Under the pieces are notes generated by a model that ran no database searches, was not told the DNA's origin, and saw only the letters and a program-made list of their open reading frames with translations. Source: an uncultured Bacteroidales bacterium (GTDB lineage: Bacteria; Bacteroidota; Bacteroidia; Bacteroidales; Bacteroidaceae). Taken from it: DNA of 64,000 bases. Position numbers and translations under genes: made by a program. The stretch lies in contig CACZJU010000002.1 in NCBI GenBank assembly GCA_902781515.1, forward strand, positions 1-64,000, in the 5' to 3' direction. Positions 24,601 through 32,904 of the stretch are shown piece after piece (the first letter of the stretch is position 1; each line of letters begins with the position of its first letter).

Positions 24601-26785
24601 AAAAGTACTTGGCGAAAAGGGATTTCACTACCTCCAACTCATCGCCCTCGGGAGAGGCGGTGAAGGTGGCGTAGGGAGTGAGGGAGCCCGTGACGAAAGG
24701 CCATTCGAAGTCGTCGAACCAACGCTGCGGCTGACAGTCGCGCTCGAAGAATGCCTTCCAGCGGGGATAGTAGAAGTTGGAAAGCAGTCCCTGCCACTCG
24801 CGGTTGGCATAGTCGTGGAGCCCACCACGTTCGCACTGCGGGCGGTCGCCCCAAGTGGTCAGCAGCATACGCGCATTCTTCTCATAGAGGTCTTTCTCCT
24901 CGGCAGTCTCGCCTATGGCACGAGCCATCTCCGTCCAGCGTCCGAGGCGGAACTCCGTGCGTGTAGCAAGCAGTCGGTCCTGGTCGAGGATTTGCTGCAA
25001 GAAAGTCTGAACCAGTCGCTCGCGTTCGGCTCCTGTGGCTGTGGAAATGCTATCGAGGGAAATTTTTCCCTGGTCGGCAAGTGCCTGCCGCATGAGGTCC
25101 ACAAGGTCGTAGCGATAGTTCTCGTTGTTCTTCAGCTCATCTGCCACGCTCAACATCTCACGGAGGGCCGTACGCAGGTCGGAAAAGTCCCAGTACCACG
25201 TGGAGCCAGCCCAACTGCTGACGGTTCCTGCCCGCAGCGACGGACGCATGAGAAAGACACTCTCCGTTGTACCTTGCTGTCCGTTGTTGGGACAGTTATA
25301 GACGCCCTTGCCCAGTCGTGTCCAAGCGGAAAGAAGGCGGTCGTAGGCACTGCTGCCAGGCTTCACGCCGTAGCGCATCTGCACATAGTCGGCAAGCCAC
25401 GTCTGACGCGTGTATTCGGTGTTTGTCCAGGGGAGCGCATATAGCAGGTCGTAGAGCATACTGTTGTTCTCGATGCCCTCTGGAATGGCTCCGATGCCCA
25501 CAAGTCCGTTCGAAGAAGCATTCCGTGCAGCCTCGTAGAAGCAGTCTATCAAGCGGTCCATGCGTCCGAACAGACCCACATTGCCACCGAAGTTCGAAAC
25601 CTGTCCCCATACCCAGTCGTGCGGCTTTCCGTCGGCTGTGGTGCTGTGTCCGCTGCACGATGTATCGCCGTTGTTGTCGCCATGAAGGTCGAGAATCATC
25701 AATCGGCCAGCAGGTACGGTATGTGTGAGGATGGGCGTGGGATTGTCCTGCCAATGCTGACACACCCAAACAGCTTCAGGGTTGTAGGAGAGCAGAGCAT
25801 CGTACATAGCACGTACAGAGGCCTTAGCATCTGTGACACCATTGGGAACACCACCTTCGTGGAAGGGGTCGATGGCATAGAATCGAGTGCTGCAAACATC
25901 GCCGAAAAGTTCATCGAAAGCCTTGTAATAGGCCGCTGCAAACTCGCGCAGGCGGTCGGTATTGTTGACGAAAGCAGGACGCACGAAACTGCACCACATA
26001 CCACCATCGACGATGTCAGCCGACTGCCACTTGGCAACCTTCTGGGGAACTGCATACTGGAGGAAATCCTTGGGCACCATACCTACATAGCCTGGCACCA
26101 CGGGCTTCATGCCCAGTTCCATCATTCGCTTAAAAATCTTTCGTCCCAACTCTGTACGCTGCCGATACCAACTGTCGGGCTGAGGCCCCCCCCACCCCGT
26201 CAGGTTGTTCATGAAGAACCATCCGTAGAACGCACTTCCGCAGACGAATTCATTCACTTGGTCGAGCGAAGAGTAGCCGTAGTTTTCGAGCACCCTGCGC
26301 CACACGCCCTCCATACCCGTAATGGCGAGGGGAAGATTGACGCCGTGAAGTGCCATCCAGTCTATCTCCTGCTGCCAGCGTTCCCAGTCCCAGAAGGCCA
26401 TCGAGTATGAATGGGTGCAGAAGTTGAGGTAGTAACGATAATCGACACAGCTCTTGTGGCGTTCCTCCTTTACGGCTGGCAGTTTCGCAGGCAACGAGGC
26501 AGTCGGACTGTTCCACGAAATATCTATGCCTGCATAGTGCTGCAAATACCAGTTGATGCCAGTTGCGACGGCAATGTTGTCGGAACCCGTAACACGCACC
26601 TTCTTCCCATTGCAACTGATGGTGAAATACTGTTCAGAGGCCTGTTTGTCAATCCTCAATTCGAATCGCTTGGCATCCTTGCCGTTGGGCAGAACACGGG
26701 ACAGTAAATCGCCGACGGGAGAGGCGAAGGAATTGAAAATTGAAAATTGAAAATTGAAAATTAACAGAAGGAGGAGGCGTTTCAT
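24506..26785 (-). CDS. Secreted alpha-N-acetylglucosaminidase (GH89)
   Basis: 759 residues. Signal peptide MKRLLLLLIFNFQFSIFNS..., encoded partly by a heptamer tract (26731-26762). GH89 hallmarks: YRYYLNFCTHSYSMAFWDWERW, EIDWMALHGVNLPLA, GWGGPQPDSW, PVVPGYVGMVP, the acidic DPFHEGG region, WVWGQVSNFGG and GIGAIPEGIENN (probable catalytic Glu). It removes terminal alpha-GlcNAc from glycans such as mucin or heparan-type chains, in the periplasm or at the surface. Its last ~30 residues (ASLSLPATRYYPFLP.. to stop) are encoded by units of the 23-bp array and look foreign to the family, so the natural C-terminus may have been replaced. Confidence 0.93.
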   Translation of the reverse strand: MKRLLLLLIFNFQFSIFNSFASPVGDLLSRVLPNGKDAKRFELRIDKQASEQYFTISCNGKKVRVTGSDNIAVATGINWYLQHYAGIDISWNSPTASLPAKLPAVKEERHKSCVDYRYYLNFCTHSYSMAFWDWERWQQEIDWMALHGVNLPLAITGMEGVWRRVLENYGYSSLDQVNEFVCGSAFYGWFFMNNLTGWGGPQPDSWYRQRTELGRKIFKRMMELGMKPVVPGYVGMVPKDFLQYAVPQKVAKWQSADIVDGGMWCSFVRPAFVNNTDRLREFAAAYYKAFDELFGDVCSTRFYAIDPFHEGGVPNGVTDAKASVRAMYDALLSYNPEAVWVCQHWQDNPTPILTHTVPAGRLMILDLHGDNNGDTSCSGHSTTADGKPHDWVWGQVSNFGGNVGLFGRMDRLIDCFYEAARNASSNGLVGIGAIPEGIENNSMLYDLLYALPWTNTEYTRQTWLADYVQMRYGVKPGSSAYDRLLSAWTRLGKGVYNCPNNGQQGTTESVFLMRPSLRAGTVSSWAGSTWYWDFSDLRTALREMLSVADELKNNENYRYDLVDLMRQALADQGKISLDSISTATGAERERLVQTFLQQILDQDRLLATRTEFRLGRWTEMARAIGETAEEKDLYEKNARMLLTTWGDRPQCERGGLHDYANREWQGLLSNFYYPRWKAFFERDCQPQRWFDDFEWPFVTGSLTPYATFTASPEGDELEVVKSLFAKYFSASLSLPATRYYPFLPSLTIVSCQVIVSCAG
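26731..26762. repeat. Heptamer tract (AATTGAA)4 in the GH89 signal peptide
   Basis: Four 7-nt units plus AATT; on the coding strand it reads NFQFSIF, part of the hydrophobic core of the signal peptide. Confidence 0.85.
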
Positions 26786-26854
26786 GGTGGGAGGAGTGGT
26801 TGTTGGTTATGGGTTATTGGTTATTGAGGTTTAAGAGTTTAAAGGTTTAATGGT

Positions 26855-28918
26855 TCAAGAGGGGCTCTCCCCCTCGGGGGGACGGGAAGAGGGGTCTAGT
26901 TCCATCAAGCGCAAAAGTTCATCGCGATACTGGGCGGCTTCGAGGAAGTCGAGTCGCTTGGCAGCTTCCTGCATCAGTCGGCGCGTATTCTCGATGGTCT
27001 TACGCAACTGCTGTGGCGTCATGTTCTCCACAATTGGGTCGGCAGCCATTTCTGAATTGATAATTGACGATGGATAATTGACAATTTTATGATTATCAGC
27101 GGCTGTAGGCTTGGCTGCGGCAGAACCCATAGGCATGGGGGCAGAGTCCTTCTTGACGGCTTGGGGCGTGATGCCGTGTTCCTCGTTGTAGCGGAGCTGC
27201 ACCTCGCGACGATGGTTGGTTTCCTCGATGCAGGCAGCCATAGACTTCGTAATCTTGTCGGCATAGAAGATGGCCTTGCCGTGAACATGACGGGCAGCAC
27301 GACCGATGGTCTGTGTGAGCGATGTCTTACTGCGCAGGAAGCCCTCTTGGTCGGCATCCAGAATACCTACGAGCGACACCTCGGGCAGGTCGAGTCCCTC
27401 GCGCAGCAGGTTCACCCCCACCAGCACGTCGTATTCACCTTTGCGCAAGCTGTCCATAATCTGCACACGCTCCATAGTATCCACCTCGTGATGGATGTAG
27501 CAGGCATTGATGCCGCTGCGAATGAGGTAGGCGGAGAACTCTTCTGCCTGACGTTTGCTGAGAGTGGTCACAAGTACACGTTCGTTGACATCCACACGCT
27601 TCACAATCTCTTCTAAGAGGTCATCGGCTTCGTGCTCTCGCGGACGTACCTCAACTATTGGGTCGAGCAGTCCCGTGGGACGGATAAGTTGCTCAACGAC
27701 AACACCCTCGGCCTCCGCCAGTTCGTAGTCGGCAGGAGTGGCAGAAACATATATAATCTGATTGGTAAGCTGCTGAAACTCGTCGAACTTCAGCGGACGG
27801 TTGTCCATCGCAGCAGGCAGACGGAAGCCGTATTGCACGAGGTTAATCTTACGGGCACGGTCGCCGCCGTACATACCACTAATCTGTGGCACGCTAACGT
27901 GACTCTCGTCGATGAACATCAGGAAGTCCTTTGGGAAGAAGTCGAGCAGACAGAATGGGCGTGTACCGGCTTCGCGTCCGTCGAAATAACGGCTGTAGTT
28001 CTCGATGCCAGAACAATGTCCCAGCTCGCGAATCATCTCCACATCGTACGTTACACGTTCCTGCAGGCGCTTTGCTTCGAGTGTCTTTCCCTCTTCCTCG
28101 AAACGGTTGACCTCGATAGCCAAATCGTCCTCAATCTGTCGCACAGCGCGCTCCTGTGTTTCCTTAGTAGTCATGAACAGGTTGGCAGGATAGATATGGT
28201 ATTCGTCGAACTGACTGATGCGCTGCATCGTCTCTGGGTCAATCTCCTCTATGCTCTCTATCTCGTCGCCCCAGTAGGTGATGCGAAGCAGGTTGTCGGA
28301 GTATGCAAGAGCGATGTCGAGAGTGTCGCCTTTCACTCGGACTTCACCACGATTGAGGCTTAAATCATTACGTACATAAAGGCTATCCATCAGTTTGCGT
28401 AACAATACGTTACGGTCTAGCTCCTGCCCCACTCTAACAGTAATCACGCTCTCGTAGAAAGCAGCAGGATTGCCCATACCATAGATGCAACTTACGGAGC
28501 ATACGACAATGACATCGCGCCGTCCGCTCAACAGTGCGCTGGTGGCTGCCAGACGAAGTTTGTCTATCTCGTCGTTAATAGCAAGATCCTTCTCGATGTA
28601 GGTGTCCGTAGATGGGATATATGCCTCGGGCTGATAGTAGTCGTAATAGGAAACGTAATACTCTACGGCATTGTGTGGGAAGAAGCTCTTCATCTCGCGA
28701 TAGAGCTGGGCGGCAAGGGTCTTGTTGTGACTGAGGATGAGCGTGGGACGTCCTATCTGCGCTATGACATTTGCCATAGTGAACGTCTTACCGCTTCCAG
28801 TAACACCAAGCAACACCTGTGCAGGAGCACCTTGCTCCACGCCCTCCACCAGTTGGCGAATGGCTTGGGGCTGGTCGCCAGTGGGCTGAAACGATGATGA
28901 TAGACTAAACACTGCCAT
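26855..28918 (-). CDS. uvrB: UvrABC excinuclease subunit B
   Basis: 687 residues. Damage-verifying helicase-like subunit of nucleotide excision repair. Walker A GVTGSGKTFTMANV; beta-hairpin region YYDYYQPEAYIPSTDTYIEKD; DEAD-like FIDESHVS; motifs V-VI GVNLLREGLDLPEVSLV and QTIGRAARH; C-terminal UVR domain (TPQQLRKTIENTRRLMQEAAKRLDF region). The linker before the UVR domain contains about 15 residues (NHKIVNYPSSIINSE) encoded by a five-unit heptamer tract. The last residues (SSRPPEGESPS-stop) lie in a dispersed CCCCCTCGGGGG repeat. The -7 box ends 7 nt before the ATG, so the mRNA is nearly leaderless. Confidence 0.97.
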   Translation of the reverse strand: MAVFSLSSSFQPTGDQPQAIRQLVEGVEQGAPAQVLLGVTGSGKTFTMANVIAQIGRPTLILSHNKTLAAQLYREMKSFFPHNAVEYYVSYYDYYQPEAYIPSTDTYIEKDLAINDEIDKLRLAATSALLSGRRDVIVVCSVSCIYGMGNPAAFYESVITVRVGQELDRNVLLRKLMDSLYVRNDLSLNRGEVRVKGDTLDIALAYSDNLLRITYWGDEIESIEEIDPETMQRISQFDEYHIYPANLFMTTKETQERAVRQIEDDLAIEVNRFEEEGKTLEAKRLQERVTYDVEMIRELGHCSGIENYSRYFDGREAGTRPFCLLDFFPKDFLMFIDESHVSVPQISGMYGGDRARKINLVQYGFRLPAAMDNRPLKFDEFQQLTNQIIYVSATPADYELAEAEGVVVEQLIRPTGLLDPIVEVRPREHEADDLLEEIVKRVDVNERVLVTTLSKRQAEEFSAYLIRSGINACYIHHEVDTMERVQIMDSLRKGEYDVLVGVNLLREGLDLPEVSLVGILDADQEGFLRSKTSLTQTIGRAARHVHGKAIFYADKITKSMAACIEETNHRREVQLRYNEEHGITPQAVKKDSAPMPMGSAAAKPTAADNHKIVNYPSSIINSEMAADPIVENMTPQQLRKTIENTRRLMQEAAKRLDFLEAAQYRDELLRLMELDPSSRPPEGESPS
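26861..26896. repeat. CCCCCTCGGGGG dispersed repeat, copy 1 (in uvrB 3' end)
   Basis: Core CTCCCCCTCGGGGG (26867-26880) plus GGGA-GAGGGGT flank, matching 30921-30960. Part of the uvrB coding end and stop codon. A degenerate 7-nt-periodic GGTTATT / GGTTTAA tract precedes it (about 26800-26856). Confidence 0.75.
27055..27088. repeat. Heptamer tract inside uvrB
   Basis: AATTGAT, AATTGAC, GATGGAT, AATTGAC, AATT: five units keeping a strict 7-nt register although one unit has diverged, inside the uvrB reading frame. Confidence 0.8.
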
Positions 28919-28925
28919 ATTGCTG

Positions 28926-29057
28926 CAAATATAGTGATTTGTTGTGAGAAGTGAGAAGTGAAAAGTGAAAAATTGTTAGAACAATACCAATATAGCCCTC
29001 ATTAAGAAGAATTTTTACTTTATAATTTTTAATTTTTAATTAATTATTGTATCTTTG
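28926..29057. promoter_or_regulatory. Divergent uvrB / bamD promoter region
   Basis: Reverse -7 box TATATTTG (28926-28933) for uvrB; forward -7 box TATCTTTG (29050-29057) for bamD. Between them, 28944-28971 is a heptamer tract (two GTGAGAA and two GTGAAAA units). Confidence 0.65.
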
Positions 29058-29065
29058 TCGCCCAA

Positions 29066-29938
29066 ATGCGCGAAATGAAGAGAATGAAGAAGTTGATTCT
29101 AACCCTGACAGTTGCAATCGGAAGCCTTGTACTGACGTCGTGCGGTGAATATGCAGCCCTGCAGAAGACACCCGACTACGAGTACAAATACGAGGCTGCA
29201 AAGGCATACTATTTCGAAGGGAAATACAATCGCGCAGCCACTCTTTTCTACGACTTACTGGCAATAATGAAGGGTACCGCCAACGGTGAGGAATCCCTCT
29301 ATTTAACGGCTATGAGCGAGTTTGGCAACAAAAACTACGACATGGCTCACCAGAACTTCAAGAAGTACTTCCAGACATACCCCAAAGGGGTGTATGCCGA
29401 GCCTGCCCGCTTCTACTCTGCCCTTTCGCTCTACAATCAGGCACCAGACCCACGTCTCGACCAGACGAACACCATTGATGCTATGGGCGAGTTCCAGAAC
29501 TTCCTCGACCTGTATCCCTACACGCCGCTGAAGGCGCAGAGCCAGCAGATGATATTCGACCTGCAGGACCGTCTGGTGGAGAAGGAATGTATGGCTGCCA
29601 AGCTTTACTACGACCTTGGTTCATACATGATAAACAGCCTCTATGGTGGCAACAACTACGATGCGTGCATTGTGACGGCTCAGAACGCCCTGCGCGAATA
29701 CCCCTACGCCGCACCAGAGAAGCGCGAGATGCTGTCGATTCTGACTTTGCGTGCCAAATACCAACTGGCATTGCGCAGCGTAGAAGAGAAGAGAATAGAA
29801 CGTTTCCGCGATACTATTGACGAGTACTATGCCTTCGCCAACGACTTCCCTGAATCGAAGTATCTGAAAGAGGCAAAGGACATATTCAACCAAGCTGAGA
29901 AAATAGTAAAGCGTAAGCATATTAATATGGAAGATTAA
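29066..29938 (+). CDS. bamD: Outer membrane assembly lipoprotein BamD
   Basis: 290 residues. Essential component of the BAM complex, which inserts beta-barrel proteins in the outer membrane. Lipobox SLVLTSC, so lipidated and periplasmic-facing. The mature part is built of TPR-like helical repeats: YEYKYEAAKAYYFEGKYNRAA, MSEFGNKNYDMAHQNFKKYFQTYP, AMGEFQNFLDLYP, and the final YAFANDFPESKYLKEA. In-frame ATGs at 29066, 29075 and 29084; the last follows AAGAGA. The -7 box ends 8 nt before the first. First gene of a bamD-rpoZ-DUF4293 operon. Confidence 0.93.
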   Translation: MREMKRMKKLILTLTVAIGSLVLTSCGEYAALQKTPDYEYKYEAAKAYYFEGKYNRAATLFYDLLAIMKGTANGEESLYLTAMSEFGNKNYDMAHQNFKKYFQTYPKGVYAEPARFYSALSLYNQAPDPRLDQTNTIDAMGEFQNFLDLYPYTPLKAQSQQMIFDLQDRLVEKECMAAKLYYDLGSYMINSLYGGNNYDACIVTAQNALREYPYAAPEKREMLSILTLRAKYQLALRSVEEKRIERFRDTIDEYYAFANDFPESKYLKEAKDIFNQAEKIVKRKHINMED

Positions 29939-29949
29939 AGGCGCAGCAT

Positions 29950-29970
29950 AATTGTGAATTGTTAATTAAA
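29950..29970. repeat. Heptamer tract before rpoZ
   Basis: AATTGTG, AATTGTT, AATTAAA: three 7-nt units filling most of the gap between bamD and rpoZ. Confidence 0.7.
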
Positions 29971-29978
29971 AGCTATAT

Positions 29979-30317
29979 ATGGATTACAAAAAGACAAACG
30001 CACCAACAAACACGGTGACACGCGACATTATGAATCTCTGTGACGAGACTGGTAACATCTACGAAAGCATTGCCATCATCGGCAAGCGCGCCAACCAGAT
30101 TTCTACAGAAATCAAGCAGGAGCTCTCGCAGAAGCTGCAGGAGTTTGCATCCAGTTCTGACAATCTGGACGAAGTGTTTGAGAACCGCGAGCAGATAGAG
30201 ATTTCACGCTACTACGAGAAGTTGCCAAAACCATCTCTAATCGCTACACAGGAGTTCATCGACGGAAAGATTTATTTCCGCAATCCCGCAGCCGAAGCCA
30301 CAATTGAAGACCTGTAA
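29979..30317 (+). CDS. rpoZ: RNA polymerase omega subunit
   Basis: 112 residues. Matches the Bacteroidota omega subunit: an N-terminal TRDIMNLCDETGNIYESIAI and IGKRANQISTEIKQEL core, then an acidic C-terminal half. Assists assembly of RNA polymerase around the beta' subunit. Second gene of the operon with bamD (40 nt gap). Confidence 0.85.
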   Translation: MDYKKTNAPTNTVTRDIMNLCDETGNIYESIAIIGKRANQISTEIKQELSQKLQEFASSSDNLDEVFENREQIEISRYYEKLPKPSLIATQEFIDGKIYFRNPAAEATIEDL

Positions 30318-30328
30318 AGGCTAAGGGC

Positions 30329-30363
30329 AATTGTCAATTGTGAATTGTTAATTGTGAATTGAG
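30329..30363. repeat. Heptamer tract directly before the DUF4293 start codon
   Basis: Five units (AATTGTC, AATTGTG, AATTGTT, AATTGTG, AATTGAG) ending at the base before ATG 30364. Changing the unit number would alter the distance between rpoZ and this gene and its ribosome-binding sequence. Confidence 0.8.
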
Positions 30364-30819
30364 ATGATACAGAGAATACAGAGCCTATATCTGCTGATTA
30401 GCGCCATACTCGGTGTGGTGTGCCTGAGTATGCCTCTGGGCTACTTCACCACAGCTGAAGGAGAACGCGTTGCAGACCTCTTCAACCTGTGGACACGTTG
30501 TACAGAAACAGGAGCACACAACTTCGCTCCATGGGCCTTGTTTGCCCTGTTGACGGTAACAACCACGTTTACCTTCCTCGATATCTTCCTCTTCACACGT
30601 CGTGCCCTACAGATGCGCATTCTCACGATTAGTATAATACTGCTCGTGGGATACTATGGCTTCTTGGCTTTCTTCGTGTTCGTGGTCAATGGTGACTTTT
30701 CCTACACACCCAGCATCTCAACAGCGTTCCCATTCATCTGCATCGTGCTCGACTATCTGGCATTCCGAGGCATACTTAAGGACGAATTGCTCGTCCGCTC
30801 CCTCGACCGCCTTCGCTAA
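30364..30819 (+). CDS. DUF4293 family membrane protein
   Basis: 151 residues with four membrane helices (about 5-28, 58-78, 85-107 and 120-135). Starts MIQRIQSLYLLI, the conserved opening of DUF4293 proteins, which are found across Bacteroidota, often near rpoZ or bamD as here. Function unknown; inner membrane. Last gene before a strong terminator. Confidence 0.85.
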   Translation: MIQRIQSLYLLISAILGVVCLSMPLGYFTTAEGERVADLFNLWTRCTETGAHNFAPWALFALLTVTTTFTFLDIFLFTRRALQMRILTISIILLVGYYGFLAFFVFVVNGDFSYTPSISTAFPFICIVLDYLAFRGILKDELLVRSLDRLR

Positions 30820-30831
30820 TTCACAAGCATA

Positions 30832-30880
30832 AAACATAAAGAGAGGCACAACCACTTCGGCTGTGCCTCTTTTTATGTTT
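30832..30880. terminator. Bidirectional terminator
   Basis: Long stem: AAACATAAA-AGAGGCACA pairs with TGTGCCTCT-TTTATGTTT around an ACCACTTCGGC loop. A-rich before and T-rich after, so it should stop transcription from both directions. Confidence 0.9.
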
Positions 30881-30920
30881 GGATTAAGGGTGAAGGATTA
30901 AGAGTTTAAGAGGCTTAAGG

Positions 30921-30960
30921 AGAGCCCTCCCCCTCGGGGGAGGGACTGGGAGAGGGGTTC
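30921..30960. repeat. CCCCCTCGGGGG dispersed repeat, copy 2
   Basis: Core CTCCCCCTCGGGGG at 30927-30940, preceded by a 7-nt-periodic GATTAAG / GGTGAAG tract (about 30881-30920). Ends just before the stop of the beta-barrel gene. Confidence 0.75.
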
Positions 30961-30963
30961 CGT

Positions 30964-31680
30964 TTAGTCCTTTCGGGAGAAGACGTCAAATAGGTATGTC
31001 ACCTTTGCTACTATGGCTCCATTAGCGGAACGTCCGAAGGTGTCAGCCTTTCCATCGTGGAAGATGTTGGAGAGTGCGAAATAGTAGCGGCCCTCAATAG
31101 AAAAATGTCCTGCCTTCTTTGTGTTTACCTCCATTCCAAGTCCTCCGGTGATGCCGTATTCGAAATGGTTCTGTATGGGAAGACTGTATTGCTCGACAAC
31201 ATTGTTGGGACGCTGGGCAAGTGTGGCAGCCGACCAAGTTCCACTTCGCTTATCCTTATCCGAAATATAAAAACCCAACTGCGGACCGAGAACGAGATAG
31301 CCCATCATACCCTTCACTTCTTTACCCATTCCCAGACGGGCAAGAAAGGGAACCTGCACATAGTTGATGGTACGGCTAAACTTGTCGTCGCTGGTCTCAA
31401 TGACTTCAGTCCAACCAAGTTGGGCATAGTTGACCTCAGCCTGTACGGCACAGAGCATCTTGAAGTATCGCTCACAGGTATAGCGCATGGTGAAGCCAAG
31501 TGTGGTTCCTCCATGATATTTCTGTTTAATTGTAGGGTCGAATGACACCTTGTTCCAGTTGTAGCCTCCGTTCACTCCAAACGCCAATGCACTACGGTAT
31601 TCGCCGACCTGAGCATAAAGTGAATTGACAATTGACAATTGACAATTGACAATTAAGAAGAACAGGAGGAGGCGCTTCAT
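30964..31680 (-). CDS. Outer membrane beta-barrel protein (PF13568-like porin family)
   Basis: 238 residues. Signal peptide MKRLLLFFLIVNCQLSIVNSLYAQ, its core encoded by a heptamer tract. The mature part has about eight amphipathic strands (LGFTMRYTCERYFKMLCAVQAEVNYAQLGW, INYVQVPFLARLGM, LVLGPQLGFYIS, IEGRYYFALSNIF) and ends with an aromatic-rich strand VAKVTYLFDVF, the usual C-terminal outer-membrane signature. Some relatives (PorT) support T9SS, but this cannot be separated from other barrels by eye. ATGA overlap with the upstream gene (31677-31680). Confidence 0.85.
   Translation of the reverse strand: MKRLLLFFLIVNCQLSIVNSLYAQVGEYRSALAFGVNGGYNWNKVSFDPTIKQKYHGGTTLGFTMRYTCERYFKMLCAVQAEVNYAQLGWTEVIETSDDKFSRTINYVQVPFLARLGMGKEVKGMMGYLVLGPQLGFYISDKDKRSGTWSAATLAQRPNNVVEQYSLPIQNHFEYGITGGLGMEVNTKKAGHFSIEGRYYFALSNIFHDGKADTFGRSANGAIVAKVTYLFDVFSRKD
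31623..31654. repeat. Heptamer tract (AATTGAC)4 in a signal peptide
   Basis: Four AATTGAC units plus AATT, coding VNCQLSIVN in the signal peptide of the beta-barrel protein. Confidence 0.85.
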
Positions 31681-32795
31681 CTGACAAGCTGAATGGTGTT
31701 GTTGGAGTTGTAGTGAACGAGCTGTACATTTACATTCACATAGCCTGCATTCTCGCCTGCACGCTGGAAGAAGAAATAGTGCTGCAGAGGCTGCTGCTCC
31801 AATGTTCCTTGCATCGAATCGAAATTCTCACGCCCCAGTTTTGCCAGACCATGCATGAAATAGTAGCCAAGGTCATAGCCAAGGTGCTCGGCACGAGGAT
31901 ATGATACACGCGAGGCCTGTCCGTAGTTGGCACGATACTGCTGCTCAAACTTCACAACACGTCCGCTTAGGGGATTGCGATAGTATGGCGAATAGACGCG
32001 AGTATCGAACTGGTAGTAGTCGCGAATCATAGTGGGTGCATAGGTAATCCATTCGGGATAGCCCAGCAGTACAATCTTATATTGAGGATAACGTGCCTGG
32101 AACGATTTGATGCCTGAAATCATCTGTGCCAGAGAGGACATACTGCGACTGTCGGAAATGACAACATTCTGACGGAACTGATTGAAGGCACGGTCGTAGG
32201 CAAACTCATCGCCACCGGCAGCAAGACTGGTGGTCTGCATGTTGCGAAGCTTCAGCACCTGTGACAGATGATTGGCAAAATTCTGGGCTCTCTCGTCGCT
32301 CTCTCCTGTGCGGTAGAACACGAAATTGCTGTTCTCAAGGTCTTTCATAATGAGTGAGGAAATGCCAGGATAGAGAAGTTCCTGAGCCACACCCACCTGA
32401 TAAATCCAAGGATTGCCATAGACCTGTGGACAAGGGACATTGAAGGGCAACACTAAACGAACCTCATGACGACGGCAATATTCTGCCAAAGAAGGCACTT
32501 GCACAGCATCTGCCGGACCGAATATAAAATCCATCGTCGTCAGTTGCTCGTTGGCAAGCGTCTGCTGCAGACTGGTTTCCGTAGTGCCACAGTCGAGAGC
32601 ATAGACATCAACACTTGTTCCCTCGCGCTTCACCTGCTCTACAGCCATCAGCAAACCGCGATAGAATTCCACAAAAGTGGTGGCACGAGCCGAATGTTCC
32701 TTCAATGGGAGTAAAACTGCCACACGAACAGTTGTAGCAGCATACAGCCAACTGCCGATAATGCATAGCAACAACAGAGAAAATATGCGTTTCAT
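31677..32795 (-). CDS. Type 1 periplasmic-binding-fold protein
   Basis: 372 residues. Signal peptide ends SWLYA. The mature part has the two-lobe pattern of LivJ/ligand-receptor proteins: VRVAVLLPL..EFYRGLLMAVEQ, FIFGPADAVQVPSLAEYCRRHEVRLVLPF, NFVFYRTGESDERAQNFA, KIVLLGYPEW. There is no adjacent ABC transporter, so it may act in envelope sensing or, as with LppC/LpoA-like proteins, in regulating wall synthesis; that is inference. Overlaps the barrel gene by 4 nt, suggesting an envelope pair. Confidence 0.8.
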   Translation of the reverse strand: MKRIFSLLLLCIIGSWLYAATTVRVAVLLPLKEHSARATTFVEFYRGLLMAVEQVKREGTSVDVYALDCGTTETSLQQTLANEQLTTMDFIFGPADAVQVPSLAEYCRRHEVRLVLPFNVPCPQVYGNPWIYQVGVAQELLYPGISSLIMKDLENSNFVFYRTGESDERAQNFANHLSQVLKLRNMQTTSLAAGGDEFAYDRAFNQFRQNVVISDSRSMSSLAQMISGIKSFQARYPQYKIVLLGYPEWITYAPTMIRDYYQFDTRVYSPYYRNPLSGRVVKFEQQYRANYGQASRVSYPRAEHLGYDLGYYFMHGLAKLGRENFDSMQGTLEQQPLQHYFFFQRAGENAGYVNVNVQLVHYNSNNTIQLVR

Positions 32796-32819
32796 AGCTA
32801 AATTCGTTAATTATAAGGG

Positions 32820-32890
32820 CAAAGGTACAAAATAAAAAGTGAAAAGTGAAAAGTGAAAAGTGAAAAATAAAAAAATAATATGTATCTTTG
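32820..32890. promoter_or_regulatory. Divergent promoters around a heptamer tract
   Basis: Reverse -7 box TACCTTTG (32820-32827) and forward -7 box TATCTTTG (32883-32890). Between them, 32836-32863 holds four AAAGTGA units. Confidence 0.65.
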
Positions 32891-32904
32891 TACGTTATAT
32901 CTAT

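Noticed and set aside
25619-26410. 263-codon open frame opposite the GH89 gene
   Set aside because: Antisense to conserved GH89 motifs; not a real gene.
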